From: Burkholderia plantarii
Lineage (GTDB): Bacteria > Pseudomonadota > Gammaproteobacteria > Burkholderiales > Burkholderiaceae
DNA: 64,000 nucleotides
Reading direction: 5' to 3'
Assembly (NCBI RefSeq): GCF_001411805.1
Contig: NZ_CP007212.1
Span: 2,790,001-2,854,000, forward strand
Both the position numbers and the translations under genes were made by a program. Below, one piece after another: positions 16,874-24,713 of this stretch. Under the pieces are notes generated by a model that saw nothing but the letters and a program-made list of their open reading frames with translations, was not told the DNA's origin and ran no database searches. Positions within the stretch are counted from its first letter, which is position 1. Every line of letters starts with the position of its first letter.

Positions 16874-16928
16874 GAAATCCGCCGATACGGATTTCAGTAA
16901 AAGCACACGGGCAGACCAAATATCTGCC
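16874..16928. promoter_or_regulatory. Two inverted repeats in the DUF2958/XRE divergent region
   Basis: GAAATCCG-ccgata-CGGATTTC (16874-16895, perfect 8-bp arms) and GGCAGA-ccaaata-TCTGCC (16910-16928, perfect 6-bp arms) lie between the divergent DUF2958 and XRE genes, 55-110 bp upstream of the XRE start. They are good candidates for operators of the XRE protein. The rest of the 298-bp gap shows nothing else. Confidence 0.45.
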
Positions 16929-16982
16929 AGTGAGTTAAAGATAACGTGGTTTTAATTGTCCCTCGATTGGACGCTTCTGTCC

Positions 16983-17273
16983 ATGCAGAAGCGATCCATC
17001 CAGCCAGGCCGGCCTGCCGGCGCCACCACCTTCGATGCCGAACTGGCGCAAGCCTTCGGTGCGGCGGTGCGCGCACTGCGAACGGAACGCGGGATTGCGC
17101 AGGAGTCGCTGGCTAACCTGGCCGGCATCGAGCGTTCCCATATGGGTAAGGTCGAGCGCGGCGAGCACATGCCCACGCTGGCGATCATCTTCAAGATCGC
17201 CGGCGCGCTCGGATGCAGTACGACTGTAGTGATGGCTGAAACGGAACGCCAACTCACGGCGTCCGACTCATAA
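16983..17273 (+). CDS. XRE-family helix-turn-helix regulator
   Basis: The protein is about 96 residues with one Cro/C1-type HTH: FGAAVRALRTERGIAQESLANLAGIERSHMGKVERGEH (family blocks at about residues 24-61) followed by PTLAIIFKIAGALGC. Proteins of this type act as repressors of ICE transfer modules. ATG at 16983 was chosen. An upstream in-frame TTG at 16956 adds nine residues without a better ribosome binding site. It is the only + strand gene between the relaxase and 21.9 kb, divergent from DUF2958 and convergent with DUF736. Confidence 0.88.
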   Translation: MQKRSIQPGRPAGATTFDAELAQAFGAAVRALRTERGIAQESLANLAGIERSHMGKVERGEHMPTLAIIFKIAGALGCSTTVVMAETERQLTASDS

Positions 17274-17322
17274 ACGTCTCGGGTAGCGCCCCGTCGCAAG
17301 AGATGGGGCGCGGTGGGCGGCG

Positions 17323-17640
17323 TTAGTCCGTCTGCTGTGGCTTGCTGCGCGACCAGATCAGGTCGTGCGTGCCGTCTTCGTTCTCGATCAGACGGGCGTA
17401 GACCGTTGCCGGGAACGAAGGATCGTCGAGGGTCACGGACACGTAGGGCCGTTCGGCCTTGCTGACTTTCTTCCACGCCGCGCCGATGTCGTGGCCGGCC
17501 GCCTGCACGCGGAAGTCGGGGGCGTTCTCGCTGTCGCCCTTGTCGTTGGGAACCAGCTTGACCTTGACGCTGAGCATCAGGGTACGGAGCGTGCCGGTGA
17601 AGCCGTCTTTCTCTGCGGTGAAGGTGCCGATGTTAGCCAT
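17323..17640 (-). CDS. DUF736 domain protein
   Basis: This 105-residue protein is a clear DUF736 member: MANIGTFTAEKDGFTGTLRT, then SENAPDFRVQAAG, DIGAAWKKVS and YVSVTLDDPSFPATVYARL. DUF736 proteins are very common in proteobacterial ICEs and symbiosis plasmids; their function is unknown. A clean ribosome binding site (GGAGAAAC) precedes the ATG. A 74-bp inverted repeat lies 110 bp upstream and may contain its promoter. Confidence 0.93.
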   Translation of the reverse strand: MANIGTFTAEKDGFTGTLRTLMLSVKVKLVPNDKGDSENAPDFRVQAAGHDIGAAWKKVSKAERPYVSVTLDDPSFPATVYARLIENEDGTHDLIWSRSKPQQTD

Positions 17641-17749
17641 GATGTTTCTCCTTTCGGGTTGAACAAGGTCGCGCCGGTGCGTCCTTGTTGTGAACCGGCC
17701 GGCGGGGGGACGGGCTGGCCGCACCGCTGGCGGTCGCAACGCAGTGGAG

Positions 17750-17823
17750 AACCTTGAAGCGAAAACAATTTGTCCCGCGAGGAAGCCGCGCAGCGGCGGG
17801 GAAATTGTTTTCGCTGGAAGGTT
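17750..17823. repeat. 74-bp inverted repeat upstream of DUF736
   Basis: Arms 17750-17771 and 17802-17823 are complementary at 20 of 22 positions. The inner 14 bases (AGCGAAAACAATTT and its complement) are perfect, and the loop contains a further CCCGC/GCGGG pair. The AT-rich inner arm stands out from the GC-rich surroundings. It lies 110 bp upstream of the DUF736 start, so it may hold a promoter or a structured single-strand signal rather than a terminator. Confidence 0.7.
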
Positions 17824-18176
17824 GCGGCCATGAAGCCCGAGGCGAAGCCGCGCCCTCGCCAGGATTCACGACAAGCCAAGGACGCATTGGCCGCCCGCTC
17901 CCGAAAGGAGATATGGCTGCCCCGGTATCCCCCGCATGACGGCTGCACCGGCTTGCGCCCTGATGCGGGCAAGGACAACCGCCAGCGACAAGGCAAGAAC
18001 GCCCTTGCCGCCAGCAGGCGGCCCTCATAGTTGAGGGGTGGCGTGGAAGCTCCATAGCAAGGCGGGCGGCGTGTCGGTGAACCGTCCTTCGTGACGACCA
18101 GGCGGCGAACTGCCAGCGTCGAGGACAGCACGCTTTGGCACAACCTGCCGCAGCAAACCAGGGCTTAGCCCCATGA

Positions 18177-18354
18177 GCCCCGCCCCTTTGCGGCGGGGCA
18201 CTATCAAAACCGTGCCCGCGTCAGCGGGAACCGATTCGCTGTGCCGCGCGCAAGGCTATTGCGCGCCCGCCGCGTCGCCGCCTGGTCAAAGGCGGCGACG
18301 CGGCGGTTTTGGGGTGGACGTTGAAACCGGGCGCGGCGGACCTGCCGCGCCCGG
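18177..18354. repeat. Cluster of five perfect hairpins downstream of parB
   Basis: Within 178 bp there are perfect stems at 18177-18199 (8 bp), about 18212-18225 (5 bp, CCCGC-gtca-GCGGG), 18246-18266 (8 bp, GCGCGCAA-ggcta-TTGCGCGC), 18267-18306 (16 bp, loop TGGTCAAA, followed by TTTT on the + strand) and 18327-18354 (11 bp, loop GGACCT). The last two directly follow the parB stop on the minus strand and may terminate parB. The number and perfection of the stems exceed what a single terminator needs. Confidence 0.75.
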
Positions 18355-18401
18355 ATCGGGTAGAAAACTCCGGCGCGATGCGCCGGGGTCATGCTGCGGT
18401 C

Positions 18402-20456
18402 TTACACAGCCAGCGCGTGCGTTTCCTCCACCTCGGCGGCATCGTCCGGCGCGTCGGCCTCGTCCGCCACCATCGACACGCCTTCCGGCTCGGTGCGGTG
18501 GTCGATCTGGAACACAGCGGGCATCCAGCCAGTGCCATCCGCCAACCGCTCTGCTTCGCTGGCAATGTCGCCCTTCTTCAACTTCGACAGGCGGGTAACG
18601 TGTTCCGGGGCGTACTGGTTCACAGCGTCCAGAATCGCGGGCTTGGCGATGTGGCGGAAATAGCCCTCGGCGGTCGGCTTCCACCATGCGGCCATGTCCA
18701 GCCCTACGGCCTGCGCCAGTTCTGCGCCGGGTTGCTGCTGCGAGGCGCGTGGCGTCACCACGTCCACCGTGGAAGCCATGCACACGGCCAGCAGGCGCAC
18801 CAGCTCGTCTTGCGATTTCGCCTGCAACGCGGCGAACAGGTCGGCGCTGTCCTGCGGCAAGGCTTCACCCACGACTTCCTGCAACTCGCACAGCGCCACA
18901 GCAGCGGGTGATTCCGGCACGTCCGGGGCCATGCCTTCCAGCCGGTCTTGCACCTTCAGGCTCACGCCGAGCGGCAAGCCGTCGCCGCAGGCGTCGGCCT
19001 GCAATACGGTCTGCACCATGCCATGCACCAGCGCGGCCAGCGCAACGTGCGGATGCCGTGCGACTTCGATTTGCAGCGCCGCCGTGCGGTGGGCGCTCAA
19101 TCGCTGAGCGAGCCGGTCGGACAGGCTCGCGGGCTTGGGTGCTTCGGCGTCGTGGTCTTCCTCGTCGTTCGCACCGTCGCCCACGCTGAAATCCTGCCGC
19201 AGCTTTTCCAGTGTCCGCAGCGCCTTCGCCTCGGCCTCGCGCAGCAGGCCGCGATGAATCACCGCTTCGCCTTCGCGGTCGAGCGTGACGATGGCACCGG
19301 CCACGGCGCGCATGTCCGGGGCATAGTCGCGCAAGCCTTCTTCGATGGCTTGCAGTTCTTCGGCCACCTGCTCGCGGCGTGGTTCCAGCGCCACGGTCTT
19401 GTCCTCGTCCTCGGCATCGTAGGCTTCTTCCAGTTCGGCATCGAGCTTGTCGAGGCGGGTTTGCAGGGACGCGATGCGACGGGCTTCGCGGCTCGTCGGC
19501 TCGCGGCGATGGCGCGTCGCATTCTGGAACTCCTGCCGTTCGGCGAGGCTCATGTGCGGCACGGCGTCCACCCACGCCCAACCCTCGGCGCGCACGTCCT
19601 CGGCCTGCTCGTCCAGCTTGCCGCGCACCAGCGTTTCCAGCAGCGCGGCATCGGTCAGGTAGGTGCCGGCATCGCCTTCCGCGAACAGATCGCGGCGGAT
19701 GCCGCCGCCTGCCTGCGTGTAGGCGTCCAGCCCGACGAAACGCACCAGCGGATGCCTGGCAGTGATTTCGCGCTCGGTCAGGCGGTCGCGCAACGCGGAC
19801 GCGCCGCGCTGCCATTCCGGCGCACCGTAGTACGCGGCTTCCTGTTCGGCGTGGTCGTCGGTGATGGTCAGGGCCATCAACTGCTCCAGCGTCACCGCGC
19901 CCGGATTGCCGCTGCGGTAGTCGGCCAGCAGGCGCGGCGAGACGTTGGCGAGCTTGAGACGGCGCTGCACGACCAGCGGGGACACGCCGAAGTCGGCGGC
20001 AATGTCCTCGATGGGACGGCCTTCCTTGACCAGCGCGGCGAAGGCCGCGAACTGGTCGGCCGGGTGCATGTTCTCGCGCTGCACGTTCTCGGCGAGGCTG
20101 ACGGTACGGGCGGACGCATCGGCCACCAGCAGGCACGGCACTTCGTAGTCGGCGGCGATGCGCTTTTTCTTCGCCAGCAGCTTCAACGCAGTCAGGCGGC
20201 GGTCGCCTGCGACGACTTCGTACTGTTCGCCATCGGTGGACAGGATGACGATGAGGTTTTGCAGCAGGCCGACGCGGGCAATGCTCGCGGCCAGTTCGGG
20301 GATGGACTGGCGCGGGGTCGTGCGGACGTTGCGCTTGGAACGGCTCGGCAACAACTGCGACAGCGGAACCAGAATCAGGTTCTTGGTCGGGTCGGCCACT
20401 TCCAGAGGCGCGGCGGTTTCGAGGGCGATGGCTTCGGTTTTGGTAACGGCGTTCAT
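18402..20456 (-). CDS. Large ParB/RepB/Spo0J-family protein
   Basis: This 684-residue protein carries a ParB N-terminal domain: LILVPLSQLLPSRSKRNVR, then a RVGLLQNLIVI region, YEVVAGDRRLTALKLL and the motif VSLAENVQRENMHPADQFAAF. An HTH domain (IEDIAADFGVSPLVVQRRLKLANV) follows at about residues 155-180. The remaining 450 residues are ICE-specific, with an acidic coiled region (about 325-385) and a C-terminal domain seen in plasmid leading-region ParB proteins. It may bind DNA as CTP-dependent ParB or act as a nuclease-like leading-region factor. It is 79 bp downstream of DUF932 in the same direction. Confidence 0.92.
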   Translation of the reverse strand: MNAVTKTEAIALETAAPLEVADPTKNLILVPLSQLLPSRSKRNVRTTPRQSIPELAASIARVGLLQNLIVILSTDGEQYEVVAGDRRLTALKLLAKKKRIAADYEVPCLLVADASARTVSLAENVQRENMHPADQFAAFAALVKEGRPIEDIAADFGVSPLVVQRRLKLANVSPRLLADYRSGNPGAVTLEQLMALTITDDHAEQEAAYYGAPEWQRGASALRDRLTEREITARHPLVRFVGLDAYTQAGGGIRRDLFAEGDAGTYLTDAALLETLVRGKLDEQAEDVRAEGWAWVDAVPHMSLAERQEFQNATRHRREPTSREARRIASLQTRLDKLDAELEEAYDAEDEDKTVALEPRREQVAEELQAIEEGLRDYAPDMRAVAGAIVTLDREGEAVIHRGLLREAEAKALRTLEKLRQDFSVGDGANDEEDHDAEAPKPASLSDRLAQRLSAHRTAALQIEVARHPHVALAALVHGMVQTVLQADACGDGLPLGVSLKVQDRLEGMAPDVPESPAAVALCELQEVVGEALPQDSADLFAALQAKSQDELVRLLAVCMASTVDVVTPRASQQQPGAELAQAVGLDMAAWWKPTAEGYFRHIAKPAILDAVNQYAPEHVTRLSKLKKGDIASEAERLADGTGWMPAVFQIDHRTEPEGVSMVADEADAPDDAAEVEETHALAV

Positions 20457-20535
20457 GGTGACAACTCCTTGCGGTTAGGGATGCAGCAGCGAGAGAAGCG
20501 GCAAGGGCTGCTGCCTGCCCCTGCCGCGTGGGGAA

Positions 20536-21360
20536 TCAGGCTTTCAACTGGCGCAGGCCATCGGCCAGCAGCCACAGGGCGCGATTGAGGCGAATGCCGT
20601 TGTCGATGCCCTGCACCGGGCGCGTGGTCTGGCGGCGACCATTCGCGGCGCAGGCGGACAGGCCGCCTTTGATGAGGTTTTCTTGGGTGCGGTTGAACAC
20701 GCTCCACAGGTCGCGGCGGCTGTCGTCGTGACGGCGCGGCATCAGGATTTGCGATTCCGTGATGGGTGCGGGCGTTGCCTCGTCGTATTTCAACGCCAGC
20801 GCAGCGCGGGCGAATACTTCCGCCTCGCCGCTGTCCAGCGTGATCGACTGCATGGCATCGCGGGATGCCTGCGCGCGGTCGAAGCCGTGCAGGACTTCGT
20901 AAGCGCCTTCGATGACGTGCCCGGCCACGTCGCCCTTGTGGGGTACGCGCACGTCCGCCACGGTGTCGCCGCAGACAAGGCCATTGCTGCACACGAACCG
21001 GAACATGCCGGCGAGCATCTGATAGCTGCTCGTCCCGTCATGGGAGTTCAGCAGAATGATTTCGTTGGCTTCGCGTCCGTTGATCTGGCTGGCGTGGCGC
21101 AGCCGGATCATGTGCTTGGTGTAGTCGCGGCGGTCGTCCTGCCGCACGCGGGTCTGGCACACCATGAAAGGCTCGAAGCCTTCGCCGCGCAGCTCTTGCA
21201 GCACCGTAGCGGTGGGGATGTAGCTGTAACGCTCGGAACGGCTTTCGTGCGGGGCATCCGCGAAGATTGAAGGCGCTACGGCGCAGATTTGATCGTCGGA
21301 CAAGGGATATTCCGAACGCAGTATCGGCGAGCGCGAAGCGAAACGGGAAGCGAGTTGCAT
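20536..21360 (-). CDS. DUF932 (phage/plasmid-like TIGR03299-type) protein
   Basis: This roughly 274-residue protein is a DUF932 member. Visible segments are the N-terminal MQLASRFASRSPILRSEYPLSD (blocks), HMIRLRHA, ANEIILLNSHDGTSSYQMLAGMFRFVCSNGLV (blocks) and VIEGAYEVL. DUF932 proteins occur in phages and in the leading regions of conjugative plasmids, often beside ParB-like proteins as here; their role is not known. AGGAGAA lies before the ATG at 21360, which was preferred over a start 12 codons upstream. A 326-bp palindrome lies directly upstream. Confidence 0.92.
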   Translation of the reverse strand: MQLASRFASRSPILRSEYPLSDDQICAVAPSIFADAPHESRSERYSYIPTATVLQELRGEGFEPFMVCQTRVRQDDRRDYTKHMIRLRHASQINGREANEIILLNSHDGTSSYQMLAGMFRFVCSNGLVCGDTVADVRVPHKGDVAGHVIEGAYEVLHGFDRAQASRDAMQSITLDSGEAEVFARAALALKYDEATPAPITESQILMPRRHDDSRRDLWSVFNRTQENLIKGGLSACAANGRRQTTRPVQGIDNGIRLNRALWLLADGLRQLKA

Positions 21361-21403
21361 AACATTTCTCCTGACAAGGAAGGGTTTGCTGTTCACCGCA
21401 ACC

Positions 21404-21729
21404 GGATTCCAAGATTCGGAGCCCGCCTTGGACTTCCGGTGCGGTCGGCACGAGGAACCCGGTTGGCCTCGTTGCCACCGTCTTTCCTGAGTTCATCGCC
21501 CGCGACGGTCAGGAGCCCGCGGCCGTGTGCCGTCAAGGAGAAAAGCGCAGGGTTGGTGCGGCCCGCAGGCGCAGCCGAGGACACGGCCCTGCGCGCCTTG
21601 ACGGCACACGGCCGCGGGCTACAGTCGCGGACAAGGGGATGAAGTCAGGGAAGATGGCTGGAGAGGCAACGGCCGTCCTGTGTGCCGATCGCACGCAAGC
21701 GAAGCGCGCAGGCCCGGATCTTGGAATCC
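21404..21729. repeat. 326-bp near-symmetric palindrome upstream of DUF932
   Basis: The inner arms 21514-21538 and 21596-21620 are a perfect 25-bp inverted repeat. Within the loop, GCGCAGGG (21545-21552) and CCCTGCGC (21587-21594) pair again. Outside, CGCGAC/GTCGCG, ATGAA/TTCAT, TGCCGA/TCGGCA and outermost 21404-21419 with 21714-21729 (15 of 16 bases) also pair. All share the same centre near 21567. One half is the 5' region of DUF932, the other lies before the CPBP gene. No gene is seen between 21361 and 21889. Confidence 0.88.
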
Positions 21730-21889
21730 GGGCCGTAGGCGTCAGCGATGGAAGCCCGAAGGGGCGAGACTCGCGCAACGAGGCTCGATGCAAAGCACGA
21801 CAGCGCGACCCTGCAAAGCCGGGGGACGCCCGACTCGATTATCCTTGCTGGATGTACGAACGAATCGGGATGATGGGGGCAGAACTACA

Positions 21890-22618
21890 ATGCGACTGGA
21901 CGCGCAACGATGCAGGAATATCTTAGGTTTAGGGGAACCCTTTGCTACTCGATGGAGCTTGGCATTGCTGTTCGGGCCATTAGCCTACTGCGTATATCGC
22001 CTGATGCTGCCATGGATCGTCAGCCAGTTCAGCTTACAAGACACGGCGCGCTATACAATAGCGGTGGTCTACGGTCCGTCCGCCTTGTTGCTTCTCGCAT
22101 TTTTTCTTGCTCACAAGCGTTGGTGCTATCCCGACATCCGTTTCATTGGTGACATTCGACGCCAGCATTTGATACACGGCATTCTGGCCGTATCCACCAT
22201 CTATCTGACGACTTACGGCGCAGCGCTGTTGCTTGGGCAACCACGTGAAGTCAGCATGACATACCTTTACGACTTCAAAACACCAGTGCAGGTAGCAGTG
22301 ATGGTGGCCTGCCTGCTATTGCTTCCGCCTGTCGTGGAAGAAGTCGCTTTCCGCCATTTTCTGCTTTCACTGTTCCCCTTCAAGGCAAATGGCTGGACTG
22401 CGTTGATTGCTGCCATAGGTACAGCGAGCTTCTTCTCCTATCAACACCGCGCAATCTATCAGCACCCAACAACCTTCTTAGCACTGTTCGCGCTCGGCCT
22501 TGTGTTTGCGCAGGTACGAATTCGCTCCAATGGCCTTGCACTTCCAATCGGATTGCACGCCTACGCTATCGCCTTCGCATTGGCTTGCGATCAAGTGGTC
22601 GCACACATTCAAACTTAA
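21890..22618 (+). CDS. CPBP-family intramembrane glutamic protease
   Basis: This 242-residue multi-pass membrane protein has about six hydrophobic segments. The CPBP/ABI motif 1 reads PPVVEEVAFRHFL (Glu150, Glu151, Arg155). It is followed by the histidine motifs at SYQHRAIY (His186) and GLHAYAIAF (His223), as in Rce1-like glutamic intramembrane proteases. ATG at 21890 was chosen as the first start compatible with the family. It is 24 bp from the next gene and heads a four-gene rightward run, which suggests a cleavage or activation role in that putative defence locus. Composition is less GC-rich than in the ICE backbone. Confidence 0.85.
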   Translation: MRLDAQRCRNILGLGEPFATRWSLALLFGPLAYCVYRLMLPWIVSQFSLQDTARYTIAVVYGPSALLLLAFFLAHKRWCYPDIRFIGDIRRQHLIHGILAVSTIYLTTYGAALLLGQPREVSMTYLYDFKTPVQVAVMVACLLLLPPVVEEVAFRHFLLSLFPFKANGWTALIAAIGTASFFSYQHRAIYQHPTTFLALFALGLVFAQVRIRSNGLALPIGLHAYAIAFALACDQVVAHIQT

Positions 22619-22642
22619 CCCAAATAAAACTGCCAAATAAAA

Positions 22643-23635
22643 ATGAAAATTTGGAAACCCGTAATTGACGAAGGCGCTGGTTACCTATTTAGCTTGAGTG
22701 ATTCGCTTAGCGTTACCGAGACGAAATTTCCGGGCATATTGGCTTCCGTAACAGATGGAACCATGATCGTTGCTAGCGACTATTCCGGTCAGCATAAGGA
22801 AGCAACGCACGAAGCCTATTCGTTTTTAGTCACCACTGATCTAGCGCTGAACGAGTGGCTACCACTATTGCGAGAATTCCGAGAACAGTGGCTTCCTGAC
22901 GGACGGCGCATCTCCTTTAAGAAACTAAACGAACCCGTTCGCTGGCGGGCTTTGCCAGCCTTTCTTGAAGCCGCAGGCAAACTCAGTGGAAATCTCATTA
23001 CTGTCTTAGTTGACCGGCGAGTGGAAAGCTTCATCGATGGTGGCTCAGAATCGGCCATAAATGTGTTTCCCGACTGCTTCCCTCCGCAAACCAAACACGG
23101 AACCGTCGAGAAAATGCTACGGTTGGCAAGTTTTGTTGCGCTAATTCTTTCAGGTTTACGCCAAGAAAACCAACCTTCAGTGTGGATAAGCGATCACGAC
23201 GAGACACTGGACAGTCATGAGAAACGCGAAGGCTTCGCAAAGTTGGCCACCTATCTGACTTTTGGCTTGACGGGCTGGAGAAATGCTGCGGATCACTTGT
23301 TCGGGACAACGGAATCACCAACGGCACCGTACTGGTCTGAGGATGTCGCCGCATTGGCGGATCTAGCAGCAGGCGCATACTGCCAGATGAGCAACTATCT
23401 TCCTACCTTTCTGGGCAAGGAGACTTGGCAGGTTCTGTTGGCTTCTGGTGATGTTGAAAGTCAGCGCGCTCGTACAATCGGCGACTGGCTCGCAGCCGGT
23501 AATCCGACTCTGAAACACGTGCTACTTCGCTTGGAACCGGATGACCGCGGTGAAGTCAGATCATCTGCGCAGGCCTTTTCCGGCAAGATCCGCTACTTCT
23601 TTGAAGCACCGTCGACAGACCAACCTTCTACATGA
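22643..23635 (+). CDS. Uncharacterised protein, possible DUF3800-like RNase H-fold
   Basis: I do not recognise this 330-residue protein with certainty. It has a pattern like DUF3800 proteins: an early strand with VASDYSG (Asp46), KKLNEP with a following ALPAFLEAAGKLSGNLITVLVDRR, a central VWISDHDE (Asp184, Asp186) and DVAALADLAAGAYC (Asp240). Spaced acidic residues of this kind form the active site of RNase H-fold nucleases. No membrane segments are seen. The ribosome binding site is poor (A-rich leader), which fits translational coupling to the CPBP gene 24 bp upstream. GC content is clearly lower than in the backbone, a sign of separate acquisition. Confidence 0.6.
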   Translation: MKIWKPVIDEGAGYLFSLSDSLSVTETKFPGILASVTDGTMIVASDYSGQHKEATHEAYSFLVTTDLALNEWLPLLREFREQWLPDGRRISFKKLNEPVRWRALPAFLEAAGKLSGNLITVLVDRRVESFIDGGSESAINVFPDCFPPQTKHGTVEKMLRLASFVALILSGLRQENQPSVWISDHDETLDSHEKREGFAKLATYLTFGLTGWRNAADHLFGTTESPTAPYWSEDVAALADLAAGAYCQMSNYLPTFLGKETWQVLLASGDVESQRARTIGDWLAAGNPTLKHVLLRLEPDDRGEVRSSAQAFSGKIRYFFEAPSTDQPST

Positions 23636-23653
23636 CTCAGACGCAAAGATCAT

Positions 23654-24673
23654 ATGCCACATCCCATAGTACCGTGGAGAGACATTGCACCTAATTACTA
23701 TCGAGGCACGATTCTGCTGGGCAATGGAGCGAGCATTGCCGTTTCGCCAAGCTTTGGCTACGGCTCATTGCTAGACCATGCCCAACGAGCGGGCTTGATA
23801 GCAGTGGACGTGCAGCAACTCTTTCATTCTTTCGGAACATCTGATTTTGAGCTGATCCTGCGACTGGTTTGGCAGGCGTCCAACGTTAACAGGTCACTAC
23901 AGATACCAGACCATCGCACCCATCAAGCCTATCTAAATGTTAGGGAGTGCTTGATTGAGGCTGTTCGCGGCGTACATCCTGCGTATGATCTAGTGACTGA
24001 TCGCTTACCCAGCATGTACCAGTTTCTCAAAGAATTCGATACCGTTCTATCGTTGAACTATGACTTGCTGGTCTACTGGACAATGACCTATGGACTCAAT
24101 GTTCAAGATGGCCACTTATTCAAGGATTGCTTCGTTGGGGGCATGTTCGATGATGCTTGGCAGAGATTTCGTGAGCCTTATAGGGAGCGGACGAACACCT
24201 TGGTCTTCTACCCACATGGAAGCTTGGCTCTGTGCCGAACTGTGGTGGAACAGGAGTTCAAGATTCACAATGCCGGAGAAGGCTTGCTGGAGGCAATTCT
24301 TGCGGAGTGGCGAAGCGAACGAGTTGTACCGCTATTTGTCAGCGAAGGAACGATGCCGCAAAAAGTTTCATCTATCCAGAATAGCTACTACCTATCTACG
24401 GTGTACCGCGAGGTGCTCACGTCTCAACGATTCACATTGACGTTATTCGGTTGGGGACTCGGGGAGCATGACAGACATCTGTTACGACGGATGCGTGGAA
24501 CTGGTATCCAACGGGTGGCGGTCTCCGTTTTTCGTGGCGATCAGGTTTATTGCAACTATGCACACCAAGTCATTCAAGATGATTTAGGGCCGGTCCATGT
24601 GGATTTCTTTGATAGTGAAAGTCCCGGATGCTGGATTCATGCGATGCCGCTGGTGTTACCAAGATTCGGCTGA
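23654..24673 (+). CDS. DUF4917 / SIR2-like protein, putative NAD-consuming defence effector
   Basis: The 339-residue protein matches the DUF4917 pattern (ILLGNGASIAVSPSFGYGSLL, then DTVLSLNYDLLVYWTM). The order GNGAS (residues 23-27), SLNYD (133-137), FYPHGSLAL (His188) and FGWGLGEHD (265-273) corresponds to the NAD-binding loop, Asn/Asp motif, catalytic His and late Rossmann motif of SIR2 domains. SIR2-like proteins in phage defence deplete NAD on infection. It follows the DUF3800-like gene by 18 bp and precedes a HEPN gene by 40 bp. No membrane segment is visible. The enzyme activity is inferred from motifs alone. Confidence 0.75.
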   Translation: MPHPIVPWRDIAPNYYRGTILLGNGASIAVSPSFGYGSLLDHAQRAGLIAVDVQQLFHSFGTSDFELILRLVWQASNVNRSLQIPDHRTHQAYLNVRECLIEAVRGVHPAYDLVTDRLPSMYQFLKEFDTVLSLNYDLLVYWTMTYGLNVQDGHLFKDCFVGGMFDDAWQRFREPYRERTNTLVFYPHGSLALCRTVVEQEFKIHNAGEGLLEAILAEWRSERVVPLFVSEGTMPQKVSSIQNSYYLSTVYREVLTSQRFTLTLFGWGLGEHDRHLLRRMRGTGIQRVAVSVFRGDQVYCNYAHQVIQDDLGPVHVDFFDSESPGCWIHAMPLVLPRFG

Positions 24674-24713
24674 CGCAAAGTGCTAACCGATACTACCGAG
24701 CTGCGCCACTTCG

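Larger units (their letters stand above)
17641..18401. other. 761-bp non-coding, hairpin-rich region between parB and DUF736
   Basis: No frame here has the features of a gene; several overlapping frames on both strands are shadows with low-complexity Arg/Ala/Pro-rich translations. The region instead contains an unusual density of inverted repeats: a 74-bp hairpin at 17750-17823 and a cluster of five at 18177-18354, annotated separately. Confidence 0.65.

Noticed and set aside
17641..18401. Small protein genes in the parB-DUF736 gap
   Set aside because: Several overlapping frames of 60-190 codons exist on both strands, but all give low-complexity translations and overlap the hairpins.
18948..20588. 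546-codon + strand frame over parB
   Set aside because: Antisense shadow of ParB, Arg/His/Gly-rich, no motifs.
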